A DNA stretch of 64,000 nucleotides from the IMG/VR virus record IMGVR_UViG_3300033233_000001, positions 62,001-126,000 of that record. The stretch is one strand, 5' to 3'. Of this stretch, positions 1 to 7,418 are shown piece by piece. The notes beneath the pieces are model-generated. The model searched no databases and was not told where the DNA came from. It worked only from the letters and a program-made list of their open reading frames with translations. The translations under genes were made by a program, and so were the position numbers. Position 1 is the first letter of the stretch, and the number at the start of each line of letters is the position of its first letter. This stretch comes from a virus.

Positions 1-333
1 GCGAAGGCGAAGTTGCCGCCACGTGCGTCTTGAGGTACCGTCTGCGCTGGATGCTCCGATCCATCCACTCGGAGACGCCAGACGCGCGAGCCGCGCCCAC
101 GCTTGCTGCGCCGCGGCCCCGAAGACGGGGCGCGCCGCGCCGGGGAGCATGACGCCGACGTCCGCCGGCAGCAGGCCAGTGGCGATCCAGTACTCGCCGG
201 TCGGCGTGCCGTAGACCGGCTCCGCCTCGTCGATCTCGCGCTCCTGGGCTTCGACGAGCACTTCCGAGCGGCCGTCGAAGATCCACAGGCCGCTGTCGCC
301 GCCCTGGTCCCAGGTGAGGTCGAAGATGCGCAT
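1..333 (-). CDS. Partial small phage-type protein, 3' end outside window
   Basis: From an ATG at 333 the leftward frame stays open for 111 codons to the window edge, so only the N-terminal part is seen (starts MRIFDLTWDQGGDSG). The start overlaps the upstream stop by one base (TGATG), which implies translational coupling. The first 70 residues look like real protein; nearer the edge the frame becomes Arg/Ser-rich, so a frameshift there is possible. Family not recognised. Confidence 0.5.
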   Translation of the reverse strand, partial: MRIFDLTWDQGGDSGLWIFDGRSEVLVEAQEREIDEAEPVYGTPTGEYWIATGLLPADVGVMLPGAARPVFGAAAQQAWARLARLASPSGWIGASSADGTSRRTWRQLRLR

Positions 334-671
334 CAGAGGCACCAGAGCCCTTCGCCGCCGAAGTCGCCGTGGGTCTCGCCGTTCGGGAAGCGGACCTTGA
401 CGGCGCAGCCGCGCGGGTCGCCGTTGAAGTCGATCTGCGTCACGCCGTACTCCTTGAGCGCGGCCGACACGCGCGCTTCGAGACGCGAGTCGCGCTTCTC
501 TTCGCGCTCGGTGAGGCTGCGGTTGCAACCGGTCTCTGCCAGCGTGTGCAGGCTGTGCGCGTCGCGCAAGATCGCGATCGCTTCGCGCGCGATGATGTGC
601 GCGGGCTTGGTCTTCGGCGCGTACCGCGCGAGGACCGCAACGAAACAGGCCGTGTCTTCGAGGTTGCTCAT
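333..671 (-). CDS. Small conserved phage-type protein, 112 aa
   Basis: Starts MSNLEDTACFVAVLARYAP. The C-terminal part carries VTQIDFNGDPRGCAVKV and FPNGETHGDFGG, a pattern I associate with small conserved phage and prophage proteins of unknown role. No membrane segment or catalytic motif is visible. It is the first gene after a strong leftward promoter and 5' hairpin (692-748) and overlaps the next gene by TGATG. A purine-rich stretch lies just upstream of the ATG. Confidence 0.75.
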   Translation of the reverse strand: MSNLEDTACFVAVLARYAPKTKPAHIIAREAIAILRDAHSLHTLAETGCNRSLTEREEKRDSRLEARVSAALKEYGVTQIDFNGDPRGCAVKVRFPNGETHGDFGGEGLWCL

Positions 672-691
672 GATCTTCTTCTTCCTCTCGT

Positions 692-748
692 CCGGCGTGT
701 CTGCCGGCTCACGTCCATCTATCTAGCAATCGCCCCGTGCGCTGTCAA
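692..748 (-). promoter_or_regulatory. Promoter plus 5' ACAY-loop hairpin for gene 333-671
   Basis: Leftward -35 TTGACA (748-743), 17-bp spacer, -10 TAGATA (725-720). The transcript should start near 713, and within a few bases it forms CCGGC-AGACAC-GCCGG (707-692), followed by the purine-rich region before the ATG. Upstream, GCTGCG (772-767) and GTTGCG match the upstream box seen at the 4.1 kb promoter. Confidence 0.7.
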
Positions 749-811
749 GCGTCTGTCGCAACGTTTCGCAGCAGGGTCAGACCCGGCGAGTGAGCGCTTC
801 TTGTCGGTCAT
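719..811 (-). CDS. Possible 30-aa peptide with strong ribosome-binding site
   Basis: A short frame (MTDKKRSLAGSDPAAKRCDR...) starts at 811 with an excellent AAGGAGG-type site 5-6 nt upstream. It lies just downstream of the 20-bp inverted repeat 829-848/951-970 and runs through the promoter of the next gene. The SD is the only real support. It could be a leader peptide. Confidence 0.35.
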   Translation of the reverse strand: MTDKKRSLAGSDPAAKRCDRRLTAHGAIAR

Positions 812-828
812 CGTCTCCTCCTTCTCGT

Positions 829-970
829 GCGTCGCGCGCTGCTCTCGGTACCGGCTTCTCCCCCGGCCTAGAATGGGGGCGTCTTTGACCGGTCGGTTGG
901 CTTCTGGCCGTCGCCTCTGCCGCTTGGCCCTTTGCATGACCGAGCCCGCTCCGAGAGCAGCGCGCGACGC
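829..970. repeat. 20-bp inverted repeat enclosing a 102-nt loop
   Basis: Bases 829-848 are the perfect reverse complement of 951-970 (core GTCGCGCGCTGCTCTCGG, 831-848). On the leftward transcript the structure sits between gene 979-1398 and the SD of the 30-aa frame, so it could be a structured 5' leader, an intercistronic terminator or a small RNA. The loop has a further short GC hairpin near 862-885 and no gene of its own. Confidence 0.6.
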
Positions 971-978
971 GCGCGCGT

Positions 979-1398
979 TCAGCCGTAAACGAGTTCTCCC
1001 AGAAGCGAAAGCTGCACCAGCACATCTCCAGTGATCGCGTCGTACTGGTCGGCGACGAAAGCCGCGAAGTGCTTCGGGTGCTTCGCGGCCATCAGGTCGA
1101 GACCGCGCTGGATGACCTTGCCGTTGAGCACGAGCGGCTCGTAGTCCTTGTCGCCCTCGTCCGTGCCCGTGTCGTCGTCGTCGACGCGGCAGACGACCGC
1201 GCCGCCCTGTACCGGGTAGTCGCAGTACTCGTGGATCATGCCGTCGCCGAGCAGCGGCTTCACCGCGCCGCGCGGCTTGCGGTACGTCATGATCCGGCAC
1301 CAGCTGCCGCAGCCGTAGCTGCCGCCCTCGAATGCCGAGCAGAGCAGGCCGGCGACCTTCTCCGCTGTGATCTCCGTCGTGACCGTGAACGCGCGCAT
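979..1398 (-). CDS. Conserved phage/prophage protein with EGGS motif, 139 aa
   Basis: N-terminal TAEKVAGLLCSAFEGGSYG and C-terminal HPKHFAAFVADQYDAITGDV...LGELVYG match my memory of a widespread uncharacterised phage family with a ...LLCxAxEGGS... signature and a GDVxxQxxxxGExVYG ending. It behaves as a soluble protein with no membrane segment. Transcribed from its own promoter with a 5' hairpin (1418-1474). Function unknown. Confidence 0.8.
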   Translation of the reverse strand: MRAFTVTTEITAEKVAGLLCSAFEGGSYGCGSWCRIMTYRKPRGAVKPLLGDGMIHEYCDYPVQGGAVVCRVDDDDTGTDEGDKDYEPLVLNGKVIQRGLDLMAAKHPKHFAAFVADQYDAITGDVLVQLSLLGELVYG

Positions 1399-1417
1399 GG
1401 GTCTGTCTCTCTTTCAG

Positions 1418-1474
1418 GTCGCCGTGTTGGGCGACTCACAAGCGTACTCCAGCAATGCTCGCAGCGGTGTCAAG
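1418..1474 (-). promoter_or_regulatory. Promoter plus 5' ACAY-loop hairpin for gene 979-1398
   Basis: -35 TTGACA (1474-1469), 17-bp spacer, weak -10 TGGAGT (1451-1446). The first bases of the mRNA form a perfect stem GTCGCC-CAACAC-GGCGAC (1435-1418), followed by a GAAAGAGAGA purine run before the ATG. Confidence 0.6.
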
Positions 1475-1477
1475 CGC

Positions 1478-1735
1478 CTACAAGCCGATTGCCGCGATTG
1501 CGGTCGCGAGGTCCGCCCCGCGCCCGATGTACGTGAGCGGTGTCGGCGTGTAGCCGTGGTCGCAGCGCGATGCGTGTTCTGGCAGGAAGACGCCGGGGTA
1601 CAGCGTCGCGTCGGTGACGGCCACCGTGAAGCGCCCGCCGCGAGCGTAGGCTCGCACCTGACCGCCGCGAGCGCGGACGTCGCGCAGAAGCTCTAGGCCG
1701 TTCTCGACGGCGTGACGGCTCATGGTCAGACGCAT
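1478..1735 (-). CDS. Small hypothetical protein, 85 aa
   Basis: I chose MRLTMSRHAVENGLELLRD at 1735 because GGAGG lies 5-6 nt upstream. A longer frame to 1771 starts inside the neighbour. It overlaps the end of gene 1726-2097 by about 10 nt. It contains RFTVAVTDATLYPGVF and GYTPTPLTYIG. No family recognised. Confidence 0.6.
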   Translation of the reverse strand: MRLTMSRHAVENGLELLRDVRARGGQVRAYARGGRFTVAVTDATLYPGVFLPEHASRCDHGYTPTPLTYIGRGADLATAIAAIGL

Positions 1736-2097
1736 CGATCCTCCATCGTGGGCGGCAGCGCGCGGTGGCACGCGCGGTACGTAGCCTCGAACGCCTCAAG
1801 CTCCGACCAGTCCTTGCGCCGGAGGTTGAGCACGGCCTTGACGTGGACGTGTGCCGCGTCGCGCGTTCGGAATGACGCTTCGTTGTAGAGGTACGCGGTC
1901 CCGCCGACGCCGATGAAGAGGTCGCACGGGTTGTACGAAGCTCCGTCCAACGGCAACCACAGCCAGACGGTCGTGCCCTGCGGGTTCGAGATCTTGTAGC
2001 CTCGTCGAATGAGCCGCTGTGCGATCCAGCGGTCCGACGCCGAAAGCTCGCGCAGTGCGTCTCGTCGACGCCAGGCTTCTGCGGCCGCAGGCGTCAT
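1726..2097 (-). CDS. Small hypothetical protein, 123 aa
   Basis: Begins MTPAAAEAWRRRDALREL and contains DRWIAQRLIRRGYKI and LWLPLDGASYNPCDLFIGV. Start overlaps the stop of gene 2094-2516 (ATGA), so it is coupled in the same leftward operon. Not recognised. Confidence 0.65.
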   Translation of the reverse strand: MTPAAAEAWRRRDALRELSASDRWIAQRLIRRGYKISNPQGTTVWLWLPLDGASYNPCDLFIGVGGTAYLYNEASFRTRDAAHVHVKAVLNLRRKDWSELEAFEATYRACHRALPPTMEDRCV

Positions 2098-2516
2098 GCG
2101 CTCGCGCGCTCCTGTTCGTAGCTGCCGAAGCTCGGGTAGACCTCTACGCCGCGCTCGTTGAGAGCGGCGCGGATGCGGTACGTCGCCAGCTGGAAGTCAC
2201 GCGCCGTGTGCCCGTCGGGGCGCAGCGTCGGCGTGTAGCCCGTGTGCGGCCGACAGCCGGAGAGCAGGTCGTCGAGACTGCGCGCTGCCGTGACCATCGC
2301 GACGTCGGCGTCGATGCCGACGCGCACGCCGAAGCGCCCGTCTGCGAGCACGACGATCGCGCCGCGCCGAAGCAGCTTCTTGGCGTACGTCCACCAGCCC
2401 TGGCAGATCGGCTCGTACGAGGGCAGCGCGTAGATCCAGCCGCCGTGCCAGCCGCGCGCCGTGCCGGTCTTCTTGGCGTATGCCTTGGCCGCTGCCTCGA
2501 TGGTCGAGTAGCTCAT
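2094..2516 (-). CDS. Small hypothetical protein, 140 aa
   Basis: The start MSYSTIEAAAKAYAKKTG at 2516 overlaps the stop of the upstream gene by ATGA; the longer frame upstream is out-of-phase coding of that neighbour. The sequence is aromatic-rich (GWHGGWIYALPSYEPICQGWW). No motif I can name. Confidence 0.65.
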   Translation of the reverse strand: MSYSTIEAAAKAYAKKTGTARGWHGGWIYALPSYEPICQGWWTYAKKLLRRGAIVVLADGRFGVRVGIDADVAMVTAARSLDDLLSGCRPHTGYTPTLRPDGHTARDFQLATYRIRAALNERGVEVYPSFGSYEQERASA

Positions 2517-2722
2517 GACTCGATCTCCTCCTTCTCGTCGTCGTCGTCGCACTTCTCCTCGGCGTCGCACTCTTCGCAGGCTTCGCGGGCCTGCTCCGGG
2601 TGTTCCGGGCAGATCTCGTGGACGTAGACGTGCTCCTCGCCGTCCTTCCGGTAGATGGCCGCGCGCGAGTCGGCGGCCTCGCGCTCGAAGAACCCGTCTT
2701 CGAAGATGCCGTACTCGCTCAT
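2513..2722 (-). CDS. Acidic hypothetical protein, 69 aa
   Basis: MSEYGIFEDGFFEREAADSR... with an acidic C-terminal tail (CDDDDEKEEIES) and a Cys pair (CEEC). Start at 2722 is preceded by a GAAGGAAGAG purine run. First gene of the leftward unit driven by the promoter and 5' hairpin at 2743-2799. Confidence 0.7.
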   Translation of the reverse strand: MSEYGIFEDGFFEREAADSRAAIYRKDGEEHVYVHEICPEHPEQAREACEECDAEEKCDDDDEKEEIES

Positions 2723-2742
2723 GGTCTCTCTCTTCCTTCCGG

Positions 2743-2799
2743 GCCAGCATGTCTGCCGGCTCACACAAGACATTCTAACCGGGCATCAACCGATGTCAA
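2743..2799 (-). promoter_or_regulatory. Promoter plus 5' ACAY-loop hairpin for gene 2513-2722
   Basis: -35 TTGACA (2799-2794), 16-bp spacer, -10 TAGAAT (2777-2772). The mRNA begins with stem GCCGGC-AGACAT-GCTGGC (2760-2743), whose fourth pair is a G-U wobble, then the SD region. Confidence 0.7.
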
Positions 2800-2866
2800 G
2801 CGTCGCCAGAAAAGAAAGTTGTTTGCTCGACGAAAGGCGCGTAGAGAGAGGTACAAACCAGCCGCA

Positions 2867-3049
2867 AAATGACCATACATGACCATCGCGATTGCCGGCT
2901 CTGTACGCCCCGCCACGCGGCCAGTTTTCGAGCCCTCTCAGCGTAGCATCGACGTCGCCGGAGTCGAACGCTCGCGACTGGCACGGAGATTGGCGATGGC
3001 CGAAAATGTCAACGGTTTCGGGCTGTCCTACATGCTACTACTGGAAAAT
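2867..3049. repeat. Copy 1 of diverged ~180-bp noncoding element
   Basis: Lies in the gene-free region 2723-3230 between leftward and rightward units. It opens with AAATGACCATA..TGACCAT, shares an identical 24-bp block (2962-2985) with copy 2 at 39161-39184, and ends with a similar GTTTCGG...TACTACT segment. The shared block can fold as AGTCG...CGACT. A frame can be read through this copy, but it is broken in copy 2, so I treat the element as noncoding. Possible origin, regulator-binding region or RNA. Confidence 0.65.
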
Positions 3050-3158
3050 CCTGTTCGGCCGCACGGCTCGTGCGTTGTGGCTGGACAGGGCGACAGAGGT
3101 GGCGGTCGGCGGTGATAGCTGGCATAGAGAGTGTCCGGCGGATTCTTTTGCGCGACGA

Positions 3159-3213
3159 TTGACGACGCTGCGACAGATGTTAGAATGTGGTCGAAGCTGG
3201 CAGACACGCTGGC
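3159..3213 (+). promoter_or_regulatory. Promoter plus 5' ACAY-loop hairpin for gene 3231-3437
   Basis: -35 TTGACG (3159-3164), 16-bp spacer, -10 TAGAAT (3181-3186). The mRNA then forms GCTGGC-AGACAC-GCTGGC (3196-3213, with wobble pairs), directly followed by the SD CCGGAGGA. Confidence 0.7.
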
Positions 3214-3230
3214 CCGGAGGAGAGACGAAC

Positions 3231-3437
3231 ATGACGACGAAGACGCTCACCGTGCCCGGCCACTTCCCCGCGCCCAAGGCGCGCCGCTTTGCCGGATGCG
3301 ACGTGAAGGTCGAGTTTTGTCTCCCGGCGCCGGGCGTCGGGAAGTTGAAGACGATCGACGTGGTGTTGTCGCGAGACCATGCGAAGGCGCTCGTCGCTTC
3401 GCTCACGGCGTTGCTGTCAGAGATGGGGCAGTCGTGA
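3231..3437 (+). CDS. Small hypothetical protein, 68 aa
   Basis: MTTKTLTVPGHFPAPKARRF... and DVKVEFCLPAPGVGKLKTID. The start at 3231 follows GGAGGAGAG; frames extending further upstream run through the promoter. First gene of a rightward coupled set; its stop overlaps the next GTG. Not recognised. Confidence 0.65.
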   Translation: MTTKTLTVPGHFPAPKARRFAGCDVKVEFCLPAPGVGKLKTIDVVLSRDHAKALVASLTALLSEMGQS

Positions 3438-3775
3438 ACGCCGTGGACGGCTGGAGGGTTGCGGTGAGAACGCAGGGCGGTGCGGTGACCGCGTGGCAGC
3501 AGTGCTACCGCTCCGCTCCGGAGTTCAACAACCGCGAGTGGTACAGGATCGAGGGCATGTCGCCGGCCGGCGACTGGACTGCGTCGCTGTACGACTCGGG
3601 TCAGCACGGCTACAACTACCCGGCCGCGGCATTGCCGGTCGTTCGCGCTGCCATCCGTCGCGCCGTGGCCAAGCTGGTCAAGGCCGAGGAAACGTGCGGC
3701 GGCGCGTACTATCGCCACCTTCAGGACACCATCCGGCCGTACGTGAGCACGCCGCCCTACGCGAGCGCGCGATGA
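3434..3775 (+). CDS. Small hypothetical protein, 113 aa
   Basis: GTG start at 3434 overlaps the preceding TGA (GTGA). Contains AWQQCYRSAPEFNNREWYRI and YDSGQHGYNYPAAALPVVRA. No family recognised. Confidence 0.6.
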   Translation: MNAVDGWRVAVRTQGGAVTAWQQCYRSAPEFNNREWYRIEGMSPAGDWTASLYDSGQHGYNYPAAALPVVRAAIRRAVAKLVKAEETCGGAYYRHLQDTIRPYVSTPPYASAR

Positions 3776-4047
3776 CTGCGACGAAGCGAGCGGACACCAC
3801 GTTGATCGCGGTCACGAAGCGCACTATCAGCTTCGAGGGCAGCATCGAGTACATCGCGGCCGACGTGAAGCACTCGGGCAGGGCCTACGCGATCAAGGCG
3901 ATGCGGATCGACGGGCGCCCCGACCTCGGCGTCTACGAAGCGCGGCGTGTCTTCACGCTCTCGAACGGCAGCGCACAGGAGTCGCCCCATCGTTCGCCAT
4001 CGCGCATCAACCGTGCGATCGAGGACGGGCTGCGAGGCGTGCTGTGA
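3772..4047 (+). CDS. Small hypothetical protein, 91 aa
   Basis: ATG at 3772 overlaps the previous TGA. Contains KRTISFEGSIEYIAADVKHS and IDGRPDLGVYEARRVFTLSN. Unknown function; third gene of the 3231-4047 coupled unit. Confidence 0.6.
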   Translation: MTATKRADTTLIAVTKRTISFEGSIEYIAADVKHSGRAYAIKAMRIDGRPDLGVYEARRVFTLSNGSAQESPHRSPSRINRAIEDGLRGVL

Positions 4048-4081
4048 GCGTTCTCCGGCTGGACGACGAGCGTCTGACGCT

Positions 4082-4163
4082 GCTGCGCTTTGTTGCGATA
4101 GACGCTTGACAGCGCCTGTGCTTGGGCTAGATTCACGTCACATGAGCCGCCGAACATGGTGGC
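4082..4163 (+). promoter_or_regulatory. Promoter plus 5' ACAY-loop hairpin for gene 4179-4475
   Basis: -35 TTGACA (4106-4111), 16-bp spacer, -10 TAGATT (4128-4133). The transcript forms GCCGCC-GAACAT-GGTGGC (4146-4163) followed by CGGGAG as SD. Upstream GCTGCGC-TTTGTTG (from 4082) and the AGACGCTTGACAGCGC core closely match the leftward promoter at 720-772. Confidence 0.7.
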
Positions 4164-4178
4164 CGGGAGCAGACGGTG

Positions 4179-4475
4179 ATGCGTGTGTACCATGCGAAGT
4201 TGAGCGAGAGCGGTCGGATGTACGACCCGGCTTTCGACGGCGAGCGACCGTTCAATGCCGAGGGCTACGACCTCGTGGCGACCGTCGAAGGGTTCGGCCT
4301 CGACGAGGCGTTCTCGCGGACGAACACGATCGACTTCCCCTGGTGGGAGAACGCGTGCGTCGTCAAGACCGTGGACGGCGGCGTGCGCTCGACGTCGGTG
4401 GGCGACGTGATCGTCGATGCCGATGGCGTCGCGTGGCGCGTCGAGGCGACGGGCTTTCGGCAGGTGGCGTCGTGA
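4179..4475 (+). CDS. Conserved mobile-element protein, 99 aa
   Basis: ATG at 4179 (or GTG 4176). MRVYHAKLSESG..., YDLVATVEGFGLDEAFSRTN and RSTSVGDVIVDADGVAW are signatures I know from small uncharacterised proteins in phages, plasmids and integrative elements. Soluble, no catalytic motif. Has its own promoter and hairpin leader. Confidence 0.75.
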   Translation: MRVYHAKLSESGRMYDPAFDGERPFNAEGYDLVATVEGFGLDEAFSRTNTIDFPWWENACVVKTVDGGVRSTSVGDVIVDADGVAWRVEATGFRQVAS

Positions 4476-4509
4476 GCCGCGGGCGCGCCCACGCCGAGGT
4501 GATCGCGAA

Positions 4510-4528
4510 GCCGCGAGTGCCTCGCGGC
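4510..4528 (+). terminator. GC-rich hairpin after gene 4179-4475
   Basis: Perfect 8-bp stem GCCGCGAG-TGC-CTCGCGGC with a 3-nt loop, 35 nt downstream of the stop. No T-run follows, so it could be a weak intrinsic terminator or an mRNA 3' end. A 20-aa frame (4472-4534) overlaps it and is not called. Confidence 0.4.
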
Positions 4529-4622
4529 TCGTAAAATGCGCGCTTCTCGACGCGGAACCGCGGTAAGGGTCGTGACCCGCGCATAGGGCGACGGGCGCGC
4601 TGGAACGAAGAGGACGGACAAG

Positions 4623-5732
4623 ATGGCGATGAAGATCGACGTGACGAAGACGATTCTCCGGGCTCGCTCGCTCGGAGAGCAGGTGAGCGAGGCGCGCACG
4701 GTGCTGATCGGCCTTCGGGCCCAGCGGGCGGCGCGCGACGCGGAGGTCGCGAAGCTCGACAAGAGCATCAGCGAAGCGGAGGGTCAGCGCGCAACGCTCA
4801 TCGCGCTCATCGCGCGGATCGACGAGGCCATCGAGGCGCTGTCGTCGTCGCTCGGCGATCACGAGCCGTTCGCGGAGATCGGCATCAAGCCGCCGGACAT
4901 CAAGCCGCCGGACATCAAGCGGACGCGCGGTGCACAGCCGTCGCCATCGAGCGTGAGCTTCCGTCAGAAGCTGGTGGAGTCGTTCGTCGACGGTGCCCGG
5001 GACGTGTCCGCTCTTCGCCGGCTGTTTCCGGACGTGTCCGCGAACGCTGTCGCCGCAGGCGTGAGCGAACTCGTGCGCATCGGCAAGCTCGTGCGCACCG
5101 GTACGGTCAAGAAGTACGTGTACGCGCTGCCGGCCGGCGCGTCGAAGGCGGCCGGCGCGTCGGTGGCTGCACCGAGGGCCAAGGCCACGGTGCCCAACAG
5201 CGCGACCGTGCGGGGCGGCGTACTGGCAGCGTGTCTGGACGGCCCCAAGCGGATGAGCGACTTCCGCAAGGCGCTGCCGAACGCGAACGAGAACACGATC
5301 CACTCGGCCGCGAACTACCTCGTGATGAACGGGACGCTCGTGCGTGCCGGCGAGTCGATGCACTACGTGTACGCGATGCCGAGCCACGCGAAGATCGCCG
5401 CCGGCATGATCGCCGAAGCGAAGGCGAACGAGGCTGCGAACGGCGTGCCGGTGCCGGCGCCTACGCCGCCGTCCGGCAAGTCGGCGAAGCGCGCGGTCAA
5501 GCGCGGTCCTGGCCCGTGGAAGGGCGCGAAGCAGGCTCCGCGGGGCTCTCGCGTCGCGGCCGTGCTCGAAGTCTGCAAGGGCGGTCCGATGGCATTCGGC
5601 GAGATCGCGCGACTTCTGCCGGACGTGAACCGGATGGTGCTGTCGACGACGGTCGGAACACTCAAGAAGACCGGTCGTCTTCGGCAGACCGGCGTGCGCG
5701 GCAGCCACATGTACACGACGGCCGCGCGGTGA
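4623..5732 (+). CDS. Coiled-coil protein with three tandem winged-helix repeats
   Basis: 369 aa. Residues about 1-85 form a heptad-like helix, followed by a tandem KPPDIKPPDIK. Three related modules follow at roughly 112-165, 195-250 and 315-369, each of the form ...LFPDVSANAVAAGVSELVRI-GKLVRTG...YVYALP. This is a winged-helix pattern (recognition helix plus a beta wing ending YVYA/MYTT). Ala/Lys-rich linkers separate them. SD GAAGAGGA precedes the ATG. I infer a DNA-binding architectural or regulatory protein; target unknown. Confidence 0.7.
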   Translation: MAMKIDVTKTILRARSLGEQVSEARTVLIGLRAQRAARDAEVAKLDKSISEAEGQRATLIALIARIDEAIEALSSSLGDHEPFAEIGIKPPDIKPPDIKRTRGAQPSPSSVSFRQKLVESFVDGARDVSALRRLFPDVSANAVAAGVSELVRIGKLVRTGTVKKYVYALPAGASKAAGASVAAPRAKATVPNSATVRGGVLAACLDGPKRMSDFRKALPNANENTIHSAANYLVMNGTLVRAGESMHYVYAMPSHAKIAAGMIAEAKANEAANGVPVPAPTPPSGKSAKRAVKRGPGPWKGAKQAPRGSRVAAVLEVCKGGPMAFGEIARLLPDVNRMVLSTTVGTLKKTGRLRQTGVRGSHMYTTAAR

Positions 5733-5773
5733 CCGACTCCGCTCCGAGGGAGTGCTCGCCTGGATACTGAGCG

Positions 5774-6001
5774 ATGGACGTCCGACTCGAACTGAAACAG
5801 AGCCTCGTCCTCACCAAGGATGAGTGGCGGCTCATCTCTAAGGCGCTGCGCGGCGCGCTCAAGCCGGGTCCCGAGCAGGAAGAGGCGTTCGAGCTTCAGA
5901 AGAAGATGCACCGACTGAAGCACGAGTGGCTGAAGCAGACCATCGCGGAGTCGCAAAAGGTCATCGACAACATCGACAAGGCAGAGACGGAGGACGTGTG
6001 A
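5774..6001 (+). CDS. Helical hypothetical protein, 75 aa
   Basis: MDVRLELKQSLVLTKDEWRL... mostly charged and helical, with a likely C-terminal coiled coil (HEWLKQTIAESQKVIDNI). Stop overlaps the GTG of the next gene. Not recognised. Confidence 0.6.
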   Translation: MDVRLELKQSLVLTKDEWRLISKALRGALKPGPEQEEAFELQKKMHRLKHEWLKQTIAESQKVIDNIDKAETEDV

Positions 6002-6408
6002 GCTACTTCGACGACGCACCGCTGAACGAACAGGCCGAGGCGTTCTTGCCGATCGCCAAGCTCATCATCGAGCAGTGCGATTTTCACGCGGGCGCCGTGC
6101 GCTTCGATGTACTGCGCAACGGCCGCGAGCGTGGATACGTACTCACGCGTACCGACGACGAGAAGAACGGCCTGCGCGTCTTCTTCGCCGAGTGCAGAGG
6201 CTCGGACCAGTTCTTTCTCTGGTCGTGGCCGACGACGAATCCGGCGCTGGCTCCGACGATCGCAGAATGCAGTACGCACAGCTACGAGGAGCGCGTCGAG
6301 GTTCCGTGGCTGCGCTTCGATCTCGCGTGGGCTCAGCTGAAGAAGCTCGTCGATCGCCCGAGCCGGCGTGCGCAGATACCGCACCGCGTCGAGGGGTTCG
6401 GCGCGTGA
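5998..6408 (+). CDS. Hypothetical protein, 136 aa
   Basis: GTG at 5998 overlaps the previous TGA. Contains EAFLPIAKLIIEQCDFH and FFAECRGSDQFFLWSW. No family identified; coupled to both neighbours. Confidence 0.6.
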   Translation: MSYFDDAPLNEQAEAFLPIAKLIIEQCDFHAGAVRFDVLRNGRERGYVLTRTDDEKNGLRVFFAECRGSDQFFLWSWPTTNPALAPTIAECSTHSYEERVEVPWLRFDLAWAQLKKLVDRPSRRAQIPHRVEGFGA

Positions 6409-6920
6409 GCAAGCACCGGCACCGCTTCAGCGTCAACAGCTACCGGCCGCGAGGCTTGTCGATCTTGGATGTCGAAGAGGGGTGTGCGTGCGGCGAAACG
6501 CGCACACGCAAGCCGACGGCGGACGAGAACGCCGGGCATCGCGCGAACGAGAAGGACGAGGTCGAGCTTCACCGGCTCAGCCGCGCTTTCGAGAAGGCTC
6601 TCGGTGACGAGTACGGCTACGAGGCGATGCTCATCGCCCGGCGCTGGGCGAAGAAGCATCCGGCTCGGATCTTCGTTGCGCGCATCGACGACGGCCACTT
6701 CTGCGGCTCGAACATCGTGTTCCTGACGAACGAGACAGAACAGCAGTACTGGGGTGCGAGTGCCTGGGTCATTCCGCAGTGCACGGGCGAGAAGCCGATG
6801 CGGTTCTTTCTTTATCCGGGCGACAGCGACAGCTTGCTCGAAGCTCTCACGGCGGTGCGCAAGCGTGAGCGCGTGAAGCGCGATGGGCGCAGTCTGCTCA
6901 ACCCGATGACCGCACGCTGA
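6405..6920 (+). CDS. Hypothetical protein, 171 aa
   Basis: GTG at 6405 overlaps the previous TGA. N-terminal HRFSVNSYRPRGLSILDVEE then CACG; C-terminal half ARIFVARIDDGHFCGSNIVF. No catalytic motif recognised. Confidence 0.6.
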   Translation: MSKHRHRFSVNSYRPRGLSILDVEEGCACGETRTRKPTADENAGHRANEKDEVELHRLSRAFEKALGDEYGYEAMLIARRWAKKHPARIFVARIDDGHFCGSNIVFLTNETEQQYWGASAWVIPQCTGEKPMRFFLYPGDSDSLLEALTAVRKRERVKRDGRSLLNPMTAR

Positions 6921-6921
6921 G

Positions 6922-7155
6922 ATGCCGTACCGAACGCCAGCCTCGCCGAAGCCGCCGCGGGCCGCGGAAGCTCGCTGCTGCGGCCGCTGCTGGCCGATGA
7001 CCGGCGGCTGTCTGCATCGCTGCTACTTCGAGGTGCCGGGACCGCTCGGGCTCGGCAAGCGCAAGCTCAGCGCGGGCTGTTCGTTCGATCTGCCAGGCGG
7101 TACGCCTCCGCTCGTCTATCGAGATGGCGTGTGGACGCGCGAGGAGAAGTCGTGA
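6922..7155 (+). CDS. Cys-rich small protein, 77 aa
   Basis: RCCGRCWPMTGGCLHRCYFE carries a dense cluster of Cys, suggestive of zinc or another metal. Pro-rich N-terminus. Ends overlapping the next GTG. Function unknown. Confidence 0.55.
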   Translation: MPYRTPASPKPPRAAEARCCGRCWPMTGGCLHRCYFEVPGPLGLGKRKLSAGCSFDLPGGTPPLVYRDGVWTREEKS

Positions 7156-7418
7156 AGCCCGCCGACCTCAAGCGGCTATCGCCGCAGTCCGAGATGTGCG
7201 AGCCGTGTGGCGAGTGCCGACGCTGCCAGGAACGGCACGTCTGGAAAGACGAGGCACGTCGGCTCCGCGCACAGCAGAAGCGCCTCGCGCAGGCCGCGAT
7301 CGACTTCATCGAGGCCGCGGGCGCGACGGAGACGCCGGGGCTGTTGGAGCGACGCTTGCGAACGCTCGCGGAGAAGGCAGGCGCGCAGTCGTCAGTTGCG
7401 CATCGCGACGGCAAGTAG
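7152..7418 (+). CDS. Zinc-finger-like coiled-coil protein, 88 aa
   Basis: GTG at 7152. MCEPCGECRRCQERHVWKDE holds CxxCxxCxxC followed by a long helix (ARRLRAQQKRLAQAAIDFIE). Ends with TAG and overlaps the convergent gene 7392-7763 by 27 bp. Likely nucleic-acid or metal binding; inferred. Confidence 0.6.
   Translation: MKPADLKRLSPQSEMCEPCGECRRCQERHVWKDEARRLRAQQKRLAQAAIDFIEAAGATETPGLLERRLRTLAEKAGAQSSVAHRDGK

Noticed and set aside
2879-3115. Protein-coding gene within repeat copy 1
   Set aside because: The second copy has stops in the same frame and the similarity does not respect codons.
4472-4534. 20-aa gene after 4179-4475
   Set aside because: GTGA overlap exists, but the frame coincides with the 4510-4528 hairpin and has no other support.
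3933-5708. 591-aa leftward frame
   Set aside because: Arg/Ala/His-rich shadow opposite the winged-helix gene, which has an SD and repeats.
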